DNA from: CAWCDJ01 sp963778675
GTDB lineage: Bacteria > Acidobacteriota > Terriglobia > Bryobacterales > Bryobacteraceae
Direction of reading: 5' to 3'
Assembly: GCA_963778675.1 (NCBI GenBank)
Contig: CAVZVI010000008.1
Span: 310,001-374,000, forward strand
Length of the DNA: 64,000 bases
Shown: positions 9,720 through 19,959 of the stretch, piece by piece
Position numbering within the stretch: position 1 is the stretch's first letter
Layout: each line of letters starts with the position of its first letter
Made by a program: the position numbers and the translations under genes
The notes under the pieces: model-generated
The model's database searches: none
Told to the model about the DNA's origin: nothing
Seen by the model: the letters and a program-made list of their open reading frames with translations, nothing else

Positions 9720-10859
9720 TTGAGCCAGATCGGTTTTGAAGTCGTGGCGGAGTGCCCCGAGACGCGCGCCCGCGCGGGCCTTCTCCACACGCCGCACGGA
9801 ACCATCGAGACCCCGGTCTTCATGCCGGTGGGCACCCAGGCCACGGTTAAAGGCCTGACACAGCGCGACTTGGCCGAGGATCTCGACGTCCGGATCCTGC
9901 TTGCCAACACGTATCATCTTTATTTGCGCCCGGGCCACGAGCTGATCCGGAAGCTGGGCGGCCTCCACCGCTTCATGTCCTGGCCGAACGCCATCCTCAC
10001 CGATTCCGGCGGCTTCCAGGTCTTCAGCCTGAGCGGCCTCCGGAAGATCACGGACCACGGCGTCGTCTTCCAGTCCCACCTGAACGGGGACCTCCATACG
10101 TTCACGCCGGAATCCACGGTGGACGTGCAACTGGCCTACGGCAGCGACATCCTGATGGTCCTCGACGAGTGTCCGGAATACCCGGTGAGCCACGAATACG
10201 CGCGGGAAAGCATGCACCGCACGGTGCGCTGGGCGCGCCAGGCGCATTCCCACTTCCTCGGCCGGATCGCTCAAAGCCCTACCCGCCACGCGCTCTTCCC
10301 CATCGTCCAGGGATCCATGTTTCCCGACTTGCGGCGGGAATGCGCTACGGCCCTGGCCGATCTCGACGCCGACGGTTACGCCATCGGAGGCCTCTCGGTC
10401 GGCGAACCCCGCCCGCTGAGCATGGAAGTGGTGGAGGCCACCGAGGACATTCTGCCGCGCTCCCGCCCGCGCTACGCCATGGGAGTCGGCATGCCGGCGG
10501 AATTGCCCGAGTACGTGGCCCGCGGGGTCGACATGATGGATTGCGTGTTGCCCTCGCGCAATGCGCGCAACGGGTACCTGTTTACCTCCCAGGGCCGCGT
10601 CATCATCAAGCACACCCGATACAAGGATGACGACCGCCCTCTCGATGAGAATTGCGGGTGCTATACTTGTAAAAGCTACTCCCGAGCATACCTTCGCCAC
10701 CTGTTCCAGTCCGGGGAGATTTTATATGCCGCACTGGCAACCCGTCACAATATCAGGCGGTACCTTGACATCATGCGTGGGATTAGGCACGCTATAATAT
10801 CGGGTTCATTTCCAGGATACTTGAGGTGTGTTCGTTCGGCGTCTGAGGACGCCGGATGA
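9720..10859 (+). CDS. tgt: queuine/preQ1 tRNA-ribosyltransferase
   Basis: Tgt swaps guanine-34 of GU(N)-anticodon tRNAs for preQ1 on the way to queuosine. The 379-residue length is normal. Landmarks are VFMPVGTQATVKGL, the catalytic-site DSGGFQVFSL, the glycine-rich IGGLSVGE, the nucleophile Asp in MDCVLPSRNARNG, and the zinc site CGCYTCKSYSRAYLRHL with the distal His. Translation appears to start at TTG (MSQIGFEV). The stop overlaps the yajC start (ATGA). The order tgt-yajC-secD-secF is the classic conserved cluster of many bacteria. Confidence 0.96.
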   Translation: MSQIGFEVVAECPETRARAGLLHTPHGTIETPVFMPVGTQATVKGLTQRDLAEDLDVRILLANTYHLYLRPGHELIRKLGGLHRFMSWPNAILTDSGGFQVFSLSGLRKITDHGVVFQSHLNGDLHTFTPESTVDVQLAYGSDILMVLDECPEYPVSHEYARESMHRTVRWARQAHSHFLGRIAQSPTRHALFPIVQGSMFPDLRRECATALADLDADGYAIGGLSVGEPRPLSMEVVEATEDILPRSRPRYAMGVGMPAELPEYVARGVDMMDCVLPSRNARNGYLFTSQGRVIIKHTRYKDDDRPLDENCGCYTCKSYSRAYLRHLFQSGEILYAALATRHNIRRYLDIMRGIRHAIISGSFPGYLRCVRSASEDAG

Positions 10860-11194
10860 TCTCCCCGTTTGGTCACAACGTGATCTTAAATCTTCTTCTG
10901 CAAACGCCGTCGGGCGGCTCCCAACTGGGCATGATGCTGCCCATCCTCCTCATCTTCGGAATCTTCTATTTTTTGTTGTTCCTTCCGATGCAGCGCCAGC
11001 GAAAGCAGCAGCAGAAGATGCTTGCGGCGCTGCAGAACGGAAACACGGTGGTGACCAGCGGGGGCATCGTCGGAACCATCGTTGCGATTGAGACGGACGA
11101 CACCCTGGTGTTGCGCGTCAAGCCGGACAACGTCAAGATCCAGGTGACGCGAAGCTCGGTTTCGAGCTTGGTCTCGGGTGAAGCGAAGAAGTAG
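10856..11194 (+). CDS. yajC: preprotein translocase accessory subunit YajC
   Basis: A small 112-residue inner-membrane protein that joins SecDF at the Sec translocon. It has one helix at about 25-44 (MLPILLIFGIFYFLLFLPM) followed by a basic cytoplasmic stretch QRQRKQQQK and the YajC domain (NGNTVVTSGGIVGTIVAI, LVLRVKPDNVKIQVTRSSV). The start overlaps the tgt stop by four bases. It is followed by secD after 28 bases. Confidence 0.95.
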   Translation: MISPFGHNVILNLLLQTPSGGSQLGMMLPILLIFGIFYFLLFLPMQRQRKQQQKMLAALQNGNTVVTSGGIVGTIVAIETDDTLVLRVKPDNVKIQVTRSSVSSLVSGEAKK

Positions 11195-11222
11195 GATTAT
11201 CAGAAGCAGGCTCTAAACTCCC

Positions 11223-12840
11223 ATGAAGAAGAATGTAAAAGTCCGTAGCGCGGTCATCGCTGCGACAATTCTGGCATGCGTCTTCGGCATTATCGGGTTC
11301 CCCAAGTCGATGGCGGAGCTGAAACAGAACTTTGCCGACAACATCCGCCTTGGCCTCGACCTCAAGGGCGGCAGCCACCTGGTGCATGACCGTACAGGTT
11401 CAGGACGCCGTCAAGGCGGACGCCGATCAGACCATGGAGCGGCTCAAGGAAGATCTCAAGAAGCAGAACGTCACCTGGGCCAGCATGGACGTCAGCGAGC
11501 CGCAGAGCATCGCGGACGCGAACAAGGTCGACCTGACGATTAAAGGTGTGCCGGTCTCCCAGACCGCCGCCTTCCGCAGCCTGGTCACCGACCGGTATCC
11601 CACCTACCTGCTGACGGCCCTCAACTCCACCGACTACTCGATGAAGCTGAAACCCACCGACCTGATCAGTCTCGAGAAGGACACGGTGCAGCGGACCATG
11701 GACACGATCGGCAACCGTATCGACCAGTTGGGGCTTGCCGAAAAGGCAGTCCAGCAATATGGCGGCGGTTCCGATGACCAGATCCTGGTCCAGTTGCCCG
11801 GCGTCGACGATCCGGCCCGCGTGAAGGAACTGATCGGTACCGCCGCGGTCCTCGAGATCGACGATGTCAAGGACGGCCCGTTCTCCAGCCGGGATGCCCT
11901 GCTGGCGCAGCACGGCGGCGTCCTGCCGCTGGGAACCAAGCCGGTAAAATCGATTCCGCGCGCCGGGTCCGACGGCGAACAGTGGTACCTGGTGAGCAAG
12001 GTTCCGGTAATCTCGGGCCGCGAAATGCGCAACGCCCATGCCGGCCAGGACGAGTTCCGCAAGTGGGAGACCGACTTCACGTTGTCGCCCGACGCCGGCA
12101 AGCGCTTCGGCCGCTACACCGGCGATAATATCGGCAACCGCCTTGCTGTGGTGCTCGATAACCAGATTGTCAGCGTGGCCACCATTCAGGCGCGCATTGA
12201 GGATTCCGGCCGCATCACCAATCTGAGCAGCGAACAGGAAGCCACCGATCTTTCCCGCTACCTGCGGTCCGGCTCGCTGCCGGCCAGCGTGAAGTACGAC
12301 GAGGAGCGGTCCATCGGCCCGTCGCTCGGCGCCGACTCGATTCATGAAGGCTTCATGGCCGGTATCGCCGGGCTGCTCGCCGTCGTTGTGGCGATGCTCA
12401 TCTACTATAGGCGGTCGGGTGTGAACGCGGTGCTCGCCCTGGCGTTGAACACCGTCATCCTGCTCGCCGCCATTTCGTACTTCCACGCGGTCCTGACGCT
12501 GCCGGGCATCGCGGGCGTCATCTTGACCATAGGTATGGCGGTCGATTCCAACGTCCTCATTTTCGAGCGCATCCGTGAAGAGCTGCGCGCCGGGAAGGGC
12601 GTGATCGCCGCCGTGGATACAGGCTTTAACAAGGCCTGGTGGACCATCGTCGATACCCATGTCACCACTGTCGTTTCGTGCGCATTCCTCTTCCTGTTCG
12701 GCGAAGGACCGGTGAAGGGATTTGCGGTAACATTAACAATCGGTTTGATCGCCAACATTTTCACCGCGGTGTTCGTCTCCCGCACGATTTTCGATTGGGA
12801 GCTTTCGGGCCGCCGCCGGGCGGAGGCCCTGAGTATTTAA
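11223..12840 (+). CDS. secD: protein translocase subunit SecD (one apparent frameshift)
   Basis: SecD uses the proton gradient with SecF to pull exported proteins out of the SecYEG channel. It starts MKKNVKVRSAV with a first helix (about 8-27), then the D1 motif IRLGLDLKGGSHLV. The frame breaks at about 11385, where one extra C precedes ATGACCGTACAG. Without it the protein is 538 residues, normal for SecD. The periplasmic P1 region is followed by SIGPSLGADSI and five membrane helices with the motif GMAVDSNVLIFERIREELR and the terminal IANIFTAVFVSRTIFDW. SecD is required for efficient growth in most bacteria, so the frameshift is almost certainly a consensus error. Confidence 0.94.
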
Positions 12841-12932
12841 AAGGGACCCCCTCGCGGGGCTCTCCCACACGGGAACAAATTTAAGAAGGCTGGTGTCCAA
12901 TGTACTGAAGTGCACCAGCACGGCAAGATTCG

Positions 12933-14169
12933 ATGGAATTATTCAAGAACACGAATTTCGATTTCCTGGGCAAGAAGTGGCCGTTCATCATTCTGTCCCT
13001 GGTGCTCACAGCAGCCGGATTGATCAGTATCGCCATGCAGGGCGGACTCAAATACGGCATCGACTTCAAGGGCGGAGCCCTTATGACGGTCAAGTTCGCC
13101 GGCCCTCCACCGCTCGAAAAGATCCGTTCGGCGATGACCCACTCCGACAAGATCAAGGGTGGAGTCAGCGTGCAGAACTTCATCGGTGCCACCGCCCAGA
13201 ATGAGGTGGAGATCGGCACCGAGCTGCAGAACGAGGCGCAGTTGAATATCAATCGCCAGGCGATGGAAGACGTCCTGTTCCAGACCTTCGGCCAGCCCGC
13301 CTCGGGGAAGCTCGACTTCAACAATGCCAGCCAGGAAGCCCTGGTCAACCGTCTGCGCGACCCTATCGCGCGCGCCGGCATTCCGATGAGCGATCAGCAA
13401 CTGCAACAGCTGGTCCACGGCATGCTTTCTGTGCGTGACTCCGACCACTCCGGGTCTTCTGACGAATTTCAACGAGCTGTCATCCGTACCGGGCATGAAT
13501 GCTGGTATTATGAACACACTCCAGCAGGAGACGTATTTGGCTCCGTTTCACGTCATGCAGGTGCAGATGGTTGGGCCGAAGGTCGGCGCAGACCTCAGAA
13601 ACAAGGCGATTCTGGCCACACTCTATGCGCTCGGCGGCATGCTCGTTTATATCGCCTTCCGCTTTGAGTGGATCTACGGGCTCGGCGCCGTCATTGCGGT
13701 CTTTCACGACACGATTATCACGGTTGGACTGTTCTCCATTTTCCGGGAAGAGATCTCGATGACCGTCATTGCGGCCCTCCTCACACTGGTGGGCTATTCC
13801 ATGAATGACACCATCGTGATCTTCGACCGCATCCGGGAGAATTTGAAGATTTCCCGCCGCGAGCCGCTCGAACAGGTCATGAACCGGTCTGTGAACCAGA
13901 CCCTGAGCCGTACGGTTATGACCTCCGGCCTCACGTTCCTGACGGTAATCGCATTGTTTATCTTTGGCGGCCCTGTATTGCACGGCTTCTCTTTTGCGTT
14001 GCTTTGTGGAATTATTGTCGGCACGTACTCGTCGGTGTTCATTGCCAGCCCTATCGTTCTGTTCTGGCATAATTACACTGATCAGCGCAGGCGGCGGACC
14101 GCTCCGGCGGCCGCACCGGCTCCGCGTACCGATTCGGTTCGGAACCGTCCGACGAAGGCGGTTAAGTAG
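12933..14169 (+). CDS. secF: protein translocase subunit SecF (one apparent frameshift)
   Basis: SecF is the partner of SecD. It starts MELFKNTNFDFLGKKWPFII with the first helix (about 14-32), then GLKYGIDFKGGALMTVKF. The frame shifts near 13437 (CGTGACTCCGACCACT), after which FNELSSVPG and MVGPKVGADLRNKAI follow, then the helix-rich end with YSMNDTIVIFDRIREN, NRSVNQTLSRTVMTSG and GTYSSVFIASPIV. Corrected length is about 411 residues. The C-terminal tail is basic and proline-rich (about 35 residues). It follows secD by 92 bases. Confidence 0.94.
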
Positions 14170-14228
14170 AAGGGCCCGCGGCGCCGCTGGGCATGGGCGT
14201 CGCGGTTGACAAGGAAAGGAAGCTTCTT

Positions 14229-14990
14229 ATGTTTGAGCAGACATTCGTAGGCGGCGGCAAGACAAAGAAGACCTGGACGGTTCTGGTAGCCTTCATCGCC
14301 CAGATCGTGCTGATCGTGGTCGCGATCATCATCCCGATGATCTACTTCGACGTGCTTCCGACCGCTCAGTTGACCAGTTTTCTCGTGGCTCCGCCGCCTC
14401 CCCCTCCTCCGCCTCCCCCGCCCGCGGCCGCTCCACCCGTCAAGGTTGTGAAAGTGATCCCGCGGCAGTTCGACGCCGGCAAACTGATGGCGCCGAAGGT
14501 GGTCCCGAAGGAAGTGGCGGTTATTAAGGAAGAAGAGCTTCCGCCTCCGACTTCCGGCGTTGCCGGTGTCGTCGGCGGCGTGCCCGGTGGCGTGGCCGGC
14601 GGTGCTGCCGGCGGCGTGCTCGGCGGCATCATCGGTGCGGTTCCGTCGGCGGCTCCTCCGCCTCCGCCTCCGCCCGAGAAGAAGGCGCCCCCACCGCCGC
14701 AGCGGATTCGCGTCGGCGGCAATGTCCAGCAGGCAAAGCTGATCCGGCAGCCGCGTCCGGTCTACCCGCCGCTCGCCAAGCAGGCGCGTATCTCGGGCGT
14801 AGTGAAGCTCAGCGCCGTGATTTCGAAGGACGGCACGATTCAGCAGCTCGAAGTGATCAGCGGCCACCCGCTGCTGGTCCCGGCCGCTCTCGAAGCGGTG
14901 AAACAGTGGGTCTACCAGCCGACCCTCCTCAATGGAGAGCCGGTCGAGGTGGTCACTCAGATCGACGTGAACTTCACGTTGAGCCAGTAA
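14229..14990 (+). CDS. tonB: energy transducer TonB (first of the TonB-ExbBDD operon)
   Basis: TonB carries proton-motive energy from ExbBD to outer-membrane receptors. I chose the ATG at 14229 (MFEQTFVGGGK) because AAGGAAAGGAAG lies just upstream. A cytoplasmic N-terminus is followed by a long helix (about 17-41), a run of 11 prolines, a Gly/Ala/Val-rich spacer (GGVPGGVAGGAAGGVLGGIIG) and a second proline run. The C-terminal TonB domain is QPRPVYPPLAKQARISGVV to the end, with VKQWVYQPTLLNGEPVEV and INVxF-like DVNFTLSQ. It heads the exbB, exbD, exbD, TPR-lipoprotein operon. Confidence 0.93.
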   Translation: MFEQTFVGGGKTKKTWTVLVAFIAQIVLIVVAIIIPMIYFDVLPTAQLTSFLVAPPPPPPPPPPPAAAPPVKVVKVIPRQFDAGKLMAPKVVPKEVAVIKEEELPPPTSGVAGVVGGVPGGVAGGAAGGVLGGIIGAVPSAAPPPPPPPEKKAPPPPQRIRVGGNVQQAKLIRQPRPVYPPLAKQARISGVVKLSAVISKDGTIQQLEVISGHPLLVPAALEAVKQWVYQPTLLNGEPVEVVTQIDVNFTLSQ

Positions 14991-15058
14991 CCGAAAGTCC
15001 CTTGGGAACGTTGGAAGAACAGCAGTAACAATTCAACTCGCAGGAGAGAGAAACGAAA

Positions 15059-15797
15059 ATGCTTTTGCAATTGCACGTATGGTCCCTTTATCTGCTCCAG
15101 GACAGGCAGCGTAGGTTGGGACCCCGTCCACCTCTGGGCCCAGATGGGTCTTCTCGCAAAGATGGTCGTGATCCTCTTGTTCATCATGTCGGCCTATTCC
15201 ATCGGCGTCATGATCGACAGAGTCATGGCCTACAACGCCGCCCGCAAGCAGTCGCGCGCGTTCGCACCGGCGGTTGCCGGGGCTCTGCGCGAAGGCAAGC
15301 TCGATGAAGCCGTCAAGATAGCCGACCGCTACAAGAAGAGCCACCTGGCGAAGGTTGTCGTCGCCGGTCTGCAGGAGTTTCAGGCGCACCAGATCAGCTC
15401 CGAGATTCCGGGTGAAGAGATCGAAGCTTCCAAGCGCGCTCTCGAGCGTGCCGAAGCCATCGTGCACGCCGAACTGAAGCGCGGCGTCAGCGGTCTCGCC
15501 ACCATCGGCTCCACGGCTCCGTTCGTCGGTCTGTTCGGAACGGTTGTCGGCATCATCAACGCGTTCAAGGGAATTTCGACCGAGAAATCCACCGGTCTCG
15601 GCGCAGTCGCCGGCGGTATTTCCGAAGCCCTCGTGACCACGGCCATCGGACTCTTCGTGGCCATTCCCGCGGTCTGGATGTTCAACTACTTCACCAACAA
15701 GATCGAAGCGTTCGACGTGGAAATGGGCAACTCGAGCTCCGAGCTGATCGACTACTTCCTGAAGCGGTCGCAGCGCGGCGCCGGCGCCCGCAAGTAG
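15059..15797 (+). CDS. exbB: ExbB/TolQ/MotA-type proton channel protein (one apparent frameshift)
   Basis: The proton-channel partner of ExbD in the inner membrane. The N-terminus MLLQLHVWSLYLLQD goes out of frame at 15104, where one extra A in GACAGGC breaks it; deleting it gives a continuous LQDGSVGWDPVHLWAQMGLL. The first helix (LLAKMVVILLFIMSAYSIGVMIDR) is followed by a cytoplasmic helical region and the channel signature GLATIGSTAPFVGLFGTVVGIINAF, then EALVTTAIGLFVAIPAVWMFNYF. Corrected length is about 245 residues. It lies 68 bases after tonB. Confidence 0.93.
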
Positions 15798-15861
15798 TGT
15801 GGTATTGCTGAGCCGCGGCCTTGAGGGCGCGGTAGACTAATGGATCCGGCGAGTTGAAAAA

Positions 15862-15885
15862 CGGGGAGCCTGACCGGGCTCCCCG
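15862..15885. terminator. intercistronic hairpin between exbB and exbD
   Basis: A perfect 9-bp stem (CGGGGAGCC / GGCTCCCCG) with a six-base TGACCG loop lies in the 115-base gap between exbB and exbD. On the plus strand no T-run follows, so it may only attenuate or protect the upstream message. On the minus strand it is followed by five Ts, but no minus-strand gene ends here. Confidence 0.5.
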
Positions 15886-15912
15886 CTCCTCCCGAGTTCC
15901 GTGGAGAACACG

Positions 15913-16389
15913 ATGGCGAAGAAAAAGGAAGAAATCGGGAAGCATAAAGCTCCCCCGCCCGTCGCCGACATCAACGTCACCCCCATGGTCGACGTGATGC
16001 TCGTGCTGCTCATCATCTTCATGGTCATCACCCCCATGTTGTCGAAGGGCGTTAGCGTCGATCTGGCGAAAACCAGAAATCCGATCCCCATGCAGGCGGC
16101 CGATAAGAGCGACGCGATCGTCTGCGCGATTACGCGAGATGGAAAGACCTACCTCAATACGACGCAAATGCCTCCCGAGGACCTGCCCAACAAGGTAAAG
16201 GATCTTCTGAGCAGCCGCGTGGATAAAGAGGTGTTTGTGAAGGCTGACGCACGTGCGCGATACGAAAAGGTCGTGGACGTCGTCGATAATTTGCGCGCCG
16301 CGGGAGTGGACAGCCTCGGCCTTCTCACCGAGCAGGTTCAGGACAAGAACAAGCCCGCAAGCGTGGCGGCTCCCGCCGCCGGCCAATAG
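15913..16389 (+). CDS. exbD: ExbD/TolR family biopolymer transport protein (copy 1)
   Basis: A 158-residue inner-membrane protein of the ExbBD stator. The cytoplasmic start MAKKKEEIGKHKAPPPVADI leads into one helix (about 25-42) carrying the essential Asp27 in PMVDVMLVLLIIFMVITPM. The periplasmic domain follows, ending in an Ala/Pro-rich tail. I preferred ATG at 15913 over the in-frame GTG at 15901 because GGAG lies at a good distance before it. This copy is followed 21 bases later by a second exbD. Confidence 0.93.
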   Translation: MAKKKEEIGKHKAPPPVADINVTPMVDVMLVLLIIFMVITPMLSKGVSVDLAKTRNPIPMQAADKSDAIVCAITRDGKTYLNTTQMPPEDLPNKVKDLLSSRVDKEVFVKADARARYEKVVDVVDNLRAAGVDSLGLLTEQVQDKNKPASVAAPAAGQ

Positions 16390-16410
16390 GTTTGATAAAG
16401 GAGCAATTTT

Positions 16411-16839
16411 ATGGGAATGGCAGTCGGCGGACCCGGTGGCGGTCCGAAAGCTGATATCAACATGACGCCGATGATCGACGTCCTGCTGGTGCTGATCATC
16501 ATCTTCATGGTGATCACACCTTTGACGCCGAAAGGGCTCGAGGCCCTCGTACCCCAACCGCCTCCGCCTAATCAGCCGCCGAACCAGTCGGACCAGCGCA
16601 CCGTTGTCATCGTTATCGACAAGGATCACAAGTACGCGATCAACAGCGATCCTATCGCCGAGGACCAGTTGGGCGAACGTCTGGAGCAGATCTTCAAGAC
16701 CCGCGCCGAGCGGGTGGTGTTCGTGAAGGGCGATCCTTCTATCGAGTTCGAGTGGGTGGCGAAGGCTATTGATATCGCCCATGGTGCGGGGATAGACAAG
16801 GTCGGGCTGATGACCGCGAAAGTGGAGGCCGGACAATAG
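16411..16839 (+). CDS. exbD: ExbD/TolR family biopolymer transport protein (copy 2)
   Basis: A 142-residue paralogue of the preceding ExbD with the same layout. A Gly-rich cytoplasmic start (MGMAVGGPGGGPKADINMTP) precedes one helix with Asp23 in PMIDVLLVLIIIFMVITP, then a proline-rich link PQPPPPNQPPNQ and the periplasmic domain (TVVIVIDKDHKYAIN, ERVVFVKGDPSIEFEWV). Paired exbD genes are common beside TonB systems that drive large numbers of receptors, and may form a heterodimer. The stop is two bases before the lipoprotein start. Confidence 0.93.
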   Translation: MGMAVGGPGGGPKADINMTPMIDVLLVLIIIFMVITPLTPKGLEALVPQPPPPNQPPNQSDQRTVVIVIDKDHKYAINSDPIAEDQLGERLEQIFKTRAERVVFVKGDPSIEFEWVAKAIDIAHGAGIDKVGLMTAKVEAGQ

Positions 16840-16841
16840 CT

Positions 16842-17655
16842 ATGCGAAAATCCATCCTCATCCTCTCCGTGGCCGGGGCGGCGCTCCTGGCAGCGGGCTG
16901 CACGCAGCTCAAGGCGCGCAACGAGCTGAACAAAGGTGTGCAGGCGTTCAAGTCGGCACAGTATCCGGATGCCGTCGAGAGCTTCAAGAAGGCCGTGGAG
17001 TACGACCCGAACTTCCCGACCGCGCGTCTCTACCTGGCCACTGCTTACATGCAGCAGTACATTCCGGGCGCGGATTCGCCCGAGAACAACCAGATGGCGC
17101 AAGCCGCTCATGACCAGTTCATGAAGGTTCTCGAACAGAATCCGAACGATAAGGTGGCCATTGCCTCCATCGCTTCCCTCTATCTCAACCAGAAGAAGTG
17201 GGACGATGCCCAGAAATGGTACGAGAAGCTGACCGCCATCGATCCGAGTAACAAGGACGCCTTCTACAGCCTGGGCTTCATCGCCTGGTCGAAGTGGTAC
17301 CCCGCCTACGGCACGGCGCGGGCCAACCTGGGGATGAAGCAGGAAGATCCCGGCCCGATCAAGGACAAGAAGGTGAAGGACGAGCTGAAAGCCAAGTACG
17401 GTCCGGTTATCGACTACGGTCTGCAGTCCCTCGATAAGGCCCTCCAGATCGACCCAGAGTACGACGACGCCATGGCGTACGAGAACCTTCTCATCCGCGA
17501 ACGCGCCGATCTGATGGACAACAAGCAGGAATACGAGCAGCAGGTCAAAGATCGCCGACGACTGGGTGCAGAAGGCACTGGCCACCAAGAAGGCCAAGGC
17601 TGAAAAGAAGGCATCCCAGGGCGCCGGCGGTATCGTCGCCGACACTCCGAAATAG
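16842..17655 (+). CDS. TPR-repeat lipoprotein of the TonB-ExbBDD operon (one apparent frameshift)
   Basis: An exported lipoprotein with signal peptide and lipobox LLAAGC, giving Cys20 as the lipid site. TPR units follow from about residue 28 (ELNKGVQAFKSAQYPDAVESFKKAVEYDPNF) with further units to about 230. Near 17547-17549 one extra A in a run of As shifts the frame; corrected, it ends in a Lys/Ala-rich tail closing with GGIVADTPK at 17655 (about 270 residues). Its position as the last gene of the ExbBD operon suggests a periplasmic scaffold for TonB-linked uptake. No direct partner is known. Confidence 0.87.
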
Positions 17656-17663
17656 TTCCCATA

Positions 17664-17693
17664 AGGCAGGCTGCCGTGATTGGCGGCCTGCCT
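17664..17693 (+). terminator. strong hairpin after the TonB-ExbBDD operon
   Basis: A 12-bp stem with one G-T pair (AGGCAGGCTGCC / GGCGGCCTGCCT) and a six-base loop starts nine bases after the TPR lipoprotein stop. There is no T-run after it, so the assignment as an intrinsic terminator is tentative. Confidence 0.5.
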
Positions 17694-17727
17694 GCTCGGC
17701 GCTGCCCCCTGCTACAATCGAATTAGC

Positions 17728-19957
17728 GTGGCATCCGAGTCCCCCAGCGTTTCTGAATCCGTACCCCAAGAACATCTCTCCGACCCGGCGGAGCAGTTAT
17801 ACCGCGAACTCGAAGCAAAGATTCGCGAATACCGCCCCAAAGACGACCTGACACTGCTCGAGAAGGCATTCCGCTTCGCCAGGCAGTGCCACGAAGGACA
17901 GACGCGCGATTCCGGCGAGCCCTACATGGTGCATCCCGTCATGGTCGCCCATATCCTGGCGGACATGCGGATGGACACGGTCTCCATGGTCACCGGGCTG
18001 CTTCACGACGTCGTCGAGGACACCAGCGTCACCGTCGAACAGGTTCGCAAGGAGTTCGGCGAGGAAGTCGCGCGCTGCGTCGACGGCCTGACCAAGCTGA
18101 GTAAGCTGGACTTCTTCTCCGCCGAGGACCGCCAGGCGGAGAGCTTCCGCAAGATGCTGCTCGCCATGGTCGAGGACATCCGCGTCATCATGGTGAAGCT
18201 GGCCGACCGCATGCACAACATGCGGACTCTCGGGTACCTCGATAGCGACCGCCGCGAACGCATTGCGCGGGAGACGATTGAAATCTACGCTCCCATCGCG
18301 CACCGCCTGGGCATGGGCAAGGTCCGCGGCGAGCTCGAGGACCTCGCGTTCCAGCACCTCGAGCCGGAAGCATACGAAGAGATCCTGGGCGCCATCGAAT
18401 CGCGCCGCCACTCCAACGAGGAGTTCCTGAACGAGATACGCCAGACGGTCGAGATCGGAGCTTCGCCGCGACGGCATCCCGGCGCGCATCGACGGACGTG
18501 TCAAGCGGCCCTATTCGGTCTTTCAAAAGCTGCGCCGGCAGAAGATCACGGTGGACCAGGTCTACGACCTGATGGCGCTTCGCATCATCACCGACTCGGT
18601 CAAGAACTGCTATGCGGCCCTGGGCGTGATCCACAACCGGTGGCGCCCGATTCCCGGCCGCATCAAGGACTTTATCGCGATTCCCCGGCCCAACTTATAC
18701 CAGTCGCTGCACACTTCGGTCGTCGGCCCGCACGGCCAGACCTTCGAGGTCCAGATCCGCACCGAGGAGATGCACCGCATCGCCGAGGAAGGCATCGCCG
18801 CCCACTGGAAGTATAAGGAGGGGCGCAAGGGTCCGGCCGCCGACGACCAGCGCATCGCCTGGCTGCGCCATCTCGTCGAATGGCAGCGCGACGTGCAGGA
18901 TCCCGCGGAGTTCATGTCCACCCTCAAGGTGGACCTGTACCCGGAAGAGGTCTACACCTTCACGCCGCGCGGCAAGGTCATCGTGCTGCCGCGCGACGCC
19001 ACCCCGATCGACTTTGCCTACGCCATCCACTCGGATGTCGGCCATACCTGCGTCGGCGCGAAAGTCAACGGCCGCATCGTGCCGCTGCGCTCTTCGCTGC
19101 GCAACGGCGACATCGTCGAGATCATGACCCAGCCCGGGCACGAACCGAGCAAGGACTGGCTGGCCTTCGTCAAGACCTCGCGCGCCCGCAACAAGATCAA
19201 GCACGTCATCAACACCAGCGAGCGCACCAAGGCCATCGAAATCGGCCAGAAGTACCTCGAGAAGGAAGCCCGCCGCCTCGGCGTGCAACTCGGGAAGGTG
19301 ACCAAGGCGGATCTCGAAAAGGTGGCGTCGGAGTACGGCTACAGCAAGATGGAGGACCTCTACGCCGCGCTCGGCTACGGGAAGTTCTCCGCCCGCCAGG
19401 TGCTCAGCAAAGTCGCGCCCGGCCAGGTGAAGGATGAGACGCCGGAAAGCCGCCAGGCTCCGGAGGCGCCGGCGCCCTCCGGCGCACCCGGCAAGCCTCG
19501 TGACGGCGACGCGATTATCAAGGTGCGCGGTATCGACGACCTGCTGGTTTACCGCGCCAAGTGCTGCAATCCCATCCGCGGCGAATCCATTGTGGGCTAC
19601 GTCACGCGCGGCAAGGGCGTGGCCGTGCATTCCAAGATGTGCCCCAACGTGCAGAGCCTGATGTACGACGTGGAACGTAAGATCGAAGTCGAGTGGGCGC
19701 GTGCCGCAGAAGACGCATTCCCCGTCCGTATCGTGATCCACACCGACGACCGTCCCGGCATGCTCAACCAGCTCACCTCGGTGCTCTCCAGTGAGAATAC
19801 GAATATTCGCAGCCTGGAGGCCAAGACCGAGCTCGACCACGACGGCGGCGTCGTGGAAATGACCGTGGATGTGCGGGACAAGAAGCAGCTGGAGAAGCTG
19901 GTTTCCGCCATGCGGCGGATCTCGGGCGTGCGCGACGTGGAGCGCCAGTACAACTGA
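17728..19957 (+). CDS. rel: bifunctional (p)ppGpp synthetase/hydrolase Rel (one apparent frameshift)
   Basis: The enzyme makes and destroys the alarmone (p)ppGpp. The N-terminal HD hydrolase domain keeps His69 and HD93-94 (LLHDVVEDT), so hydrolysis should be active. The synthetase domain includes RVKRPYSVFQKLRRQ, DLMALRIITDS, FIAIPRPNLYQSLHT and FEVQIRTEEMHRIAEEG. The TGS domain (VYTFTPRGKVIVLPRDATPIDFAY) and a C-terminal ACT domain follow. The frame breaks near 18457 (GAGATCGGAGCTTCG); removing one G gives about 742 residues, the usual size. The start is probably GTG at 17728, with a TACAAT hexamer at 17713-17718 just before it. The DUF971 gene follows after two bases. Confidence 0.95.
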
Positions 19958-19959
19958 AG

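Noticed and set aside
14206..14233. TTGACA-N16-TATGTT, a near-consensus promoter
   Set aside because: The -10 hexamer contains the TonB start codon, so transcription would begin inside the gene. The sequence also serves as ribosome binding site and start.
14540..14700. Repeated Gly/Pro codons looking like a repeat array (also at 20630-20770 and 54700-54840)
   Set aside because: They are low-complexity coding sequence of TonB spacers in frame, with no constant repeat and spacer lengths as in CRISPR.
17680..17727. A TTG start for rel 16 codons upstream of the GTG
   Set aside because: The extra residues come from inside the hairpin after the previous gene and have no counterpart in the family.
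18450..18465. Programmed frameshift in rel
   Set aside because: No slippery heptamer or conserved downstream structure was seen, and similar indels occur in at least nine other genes of the window.
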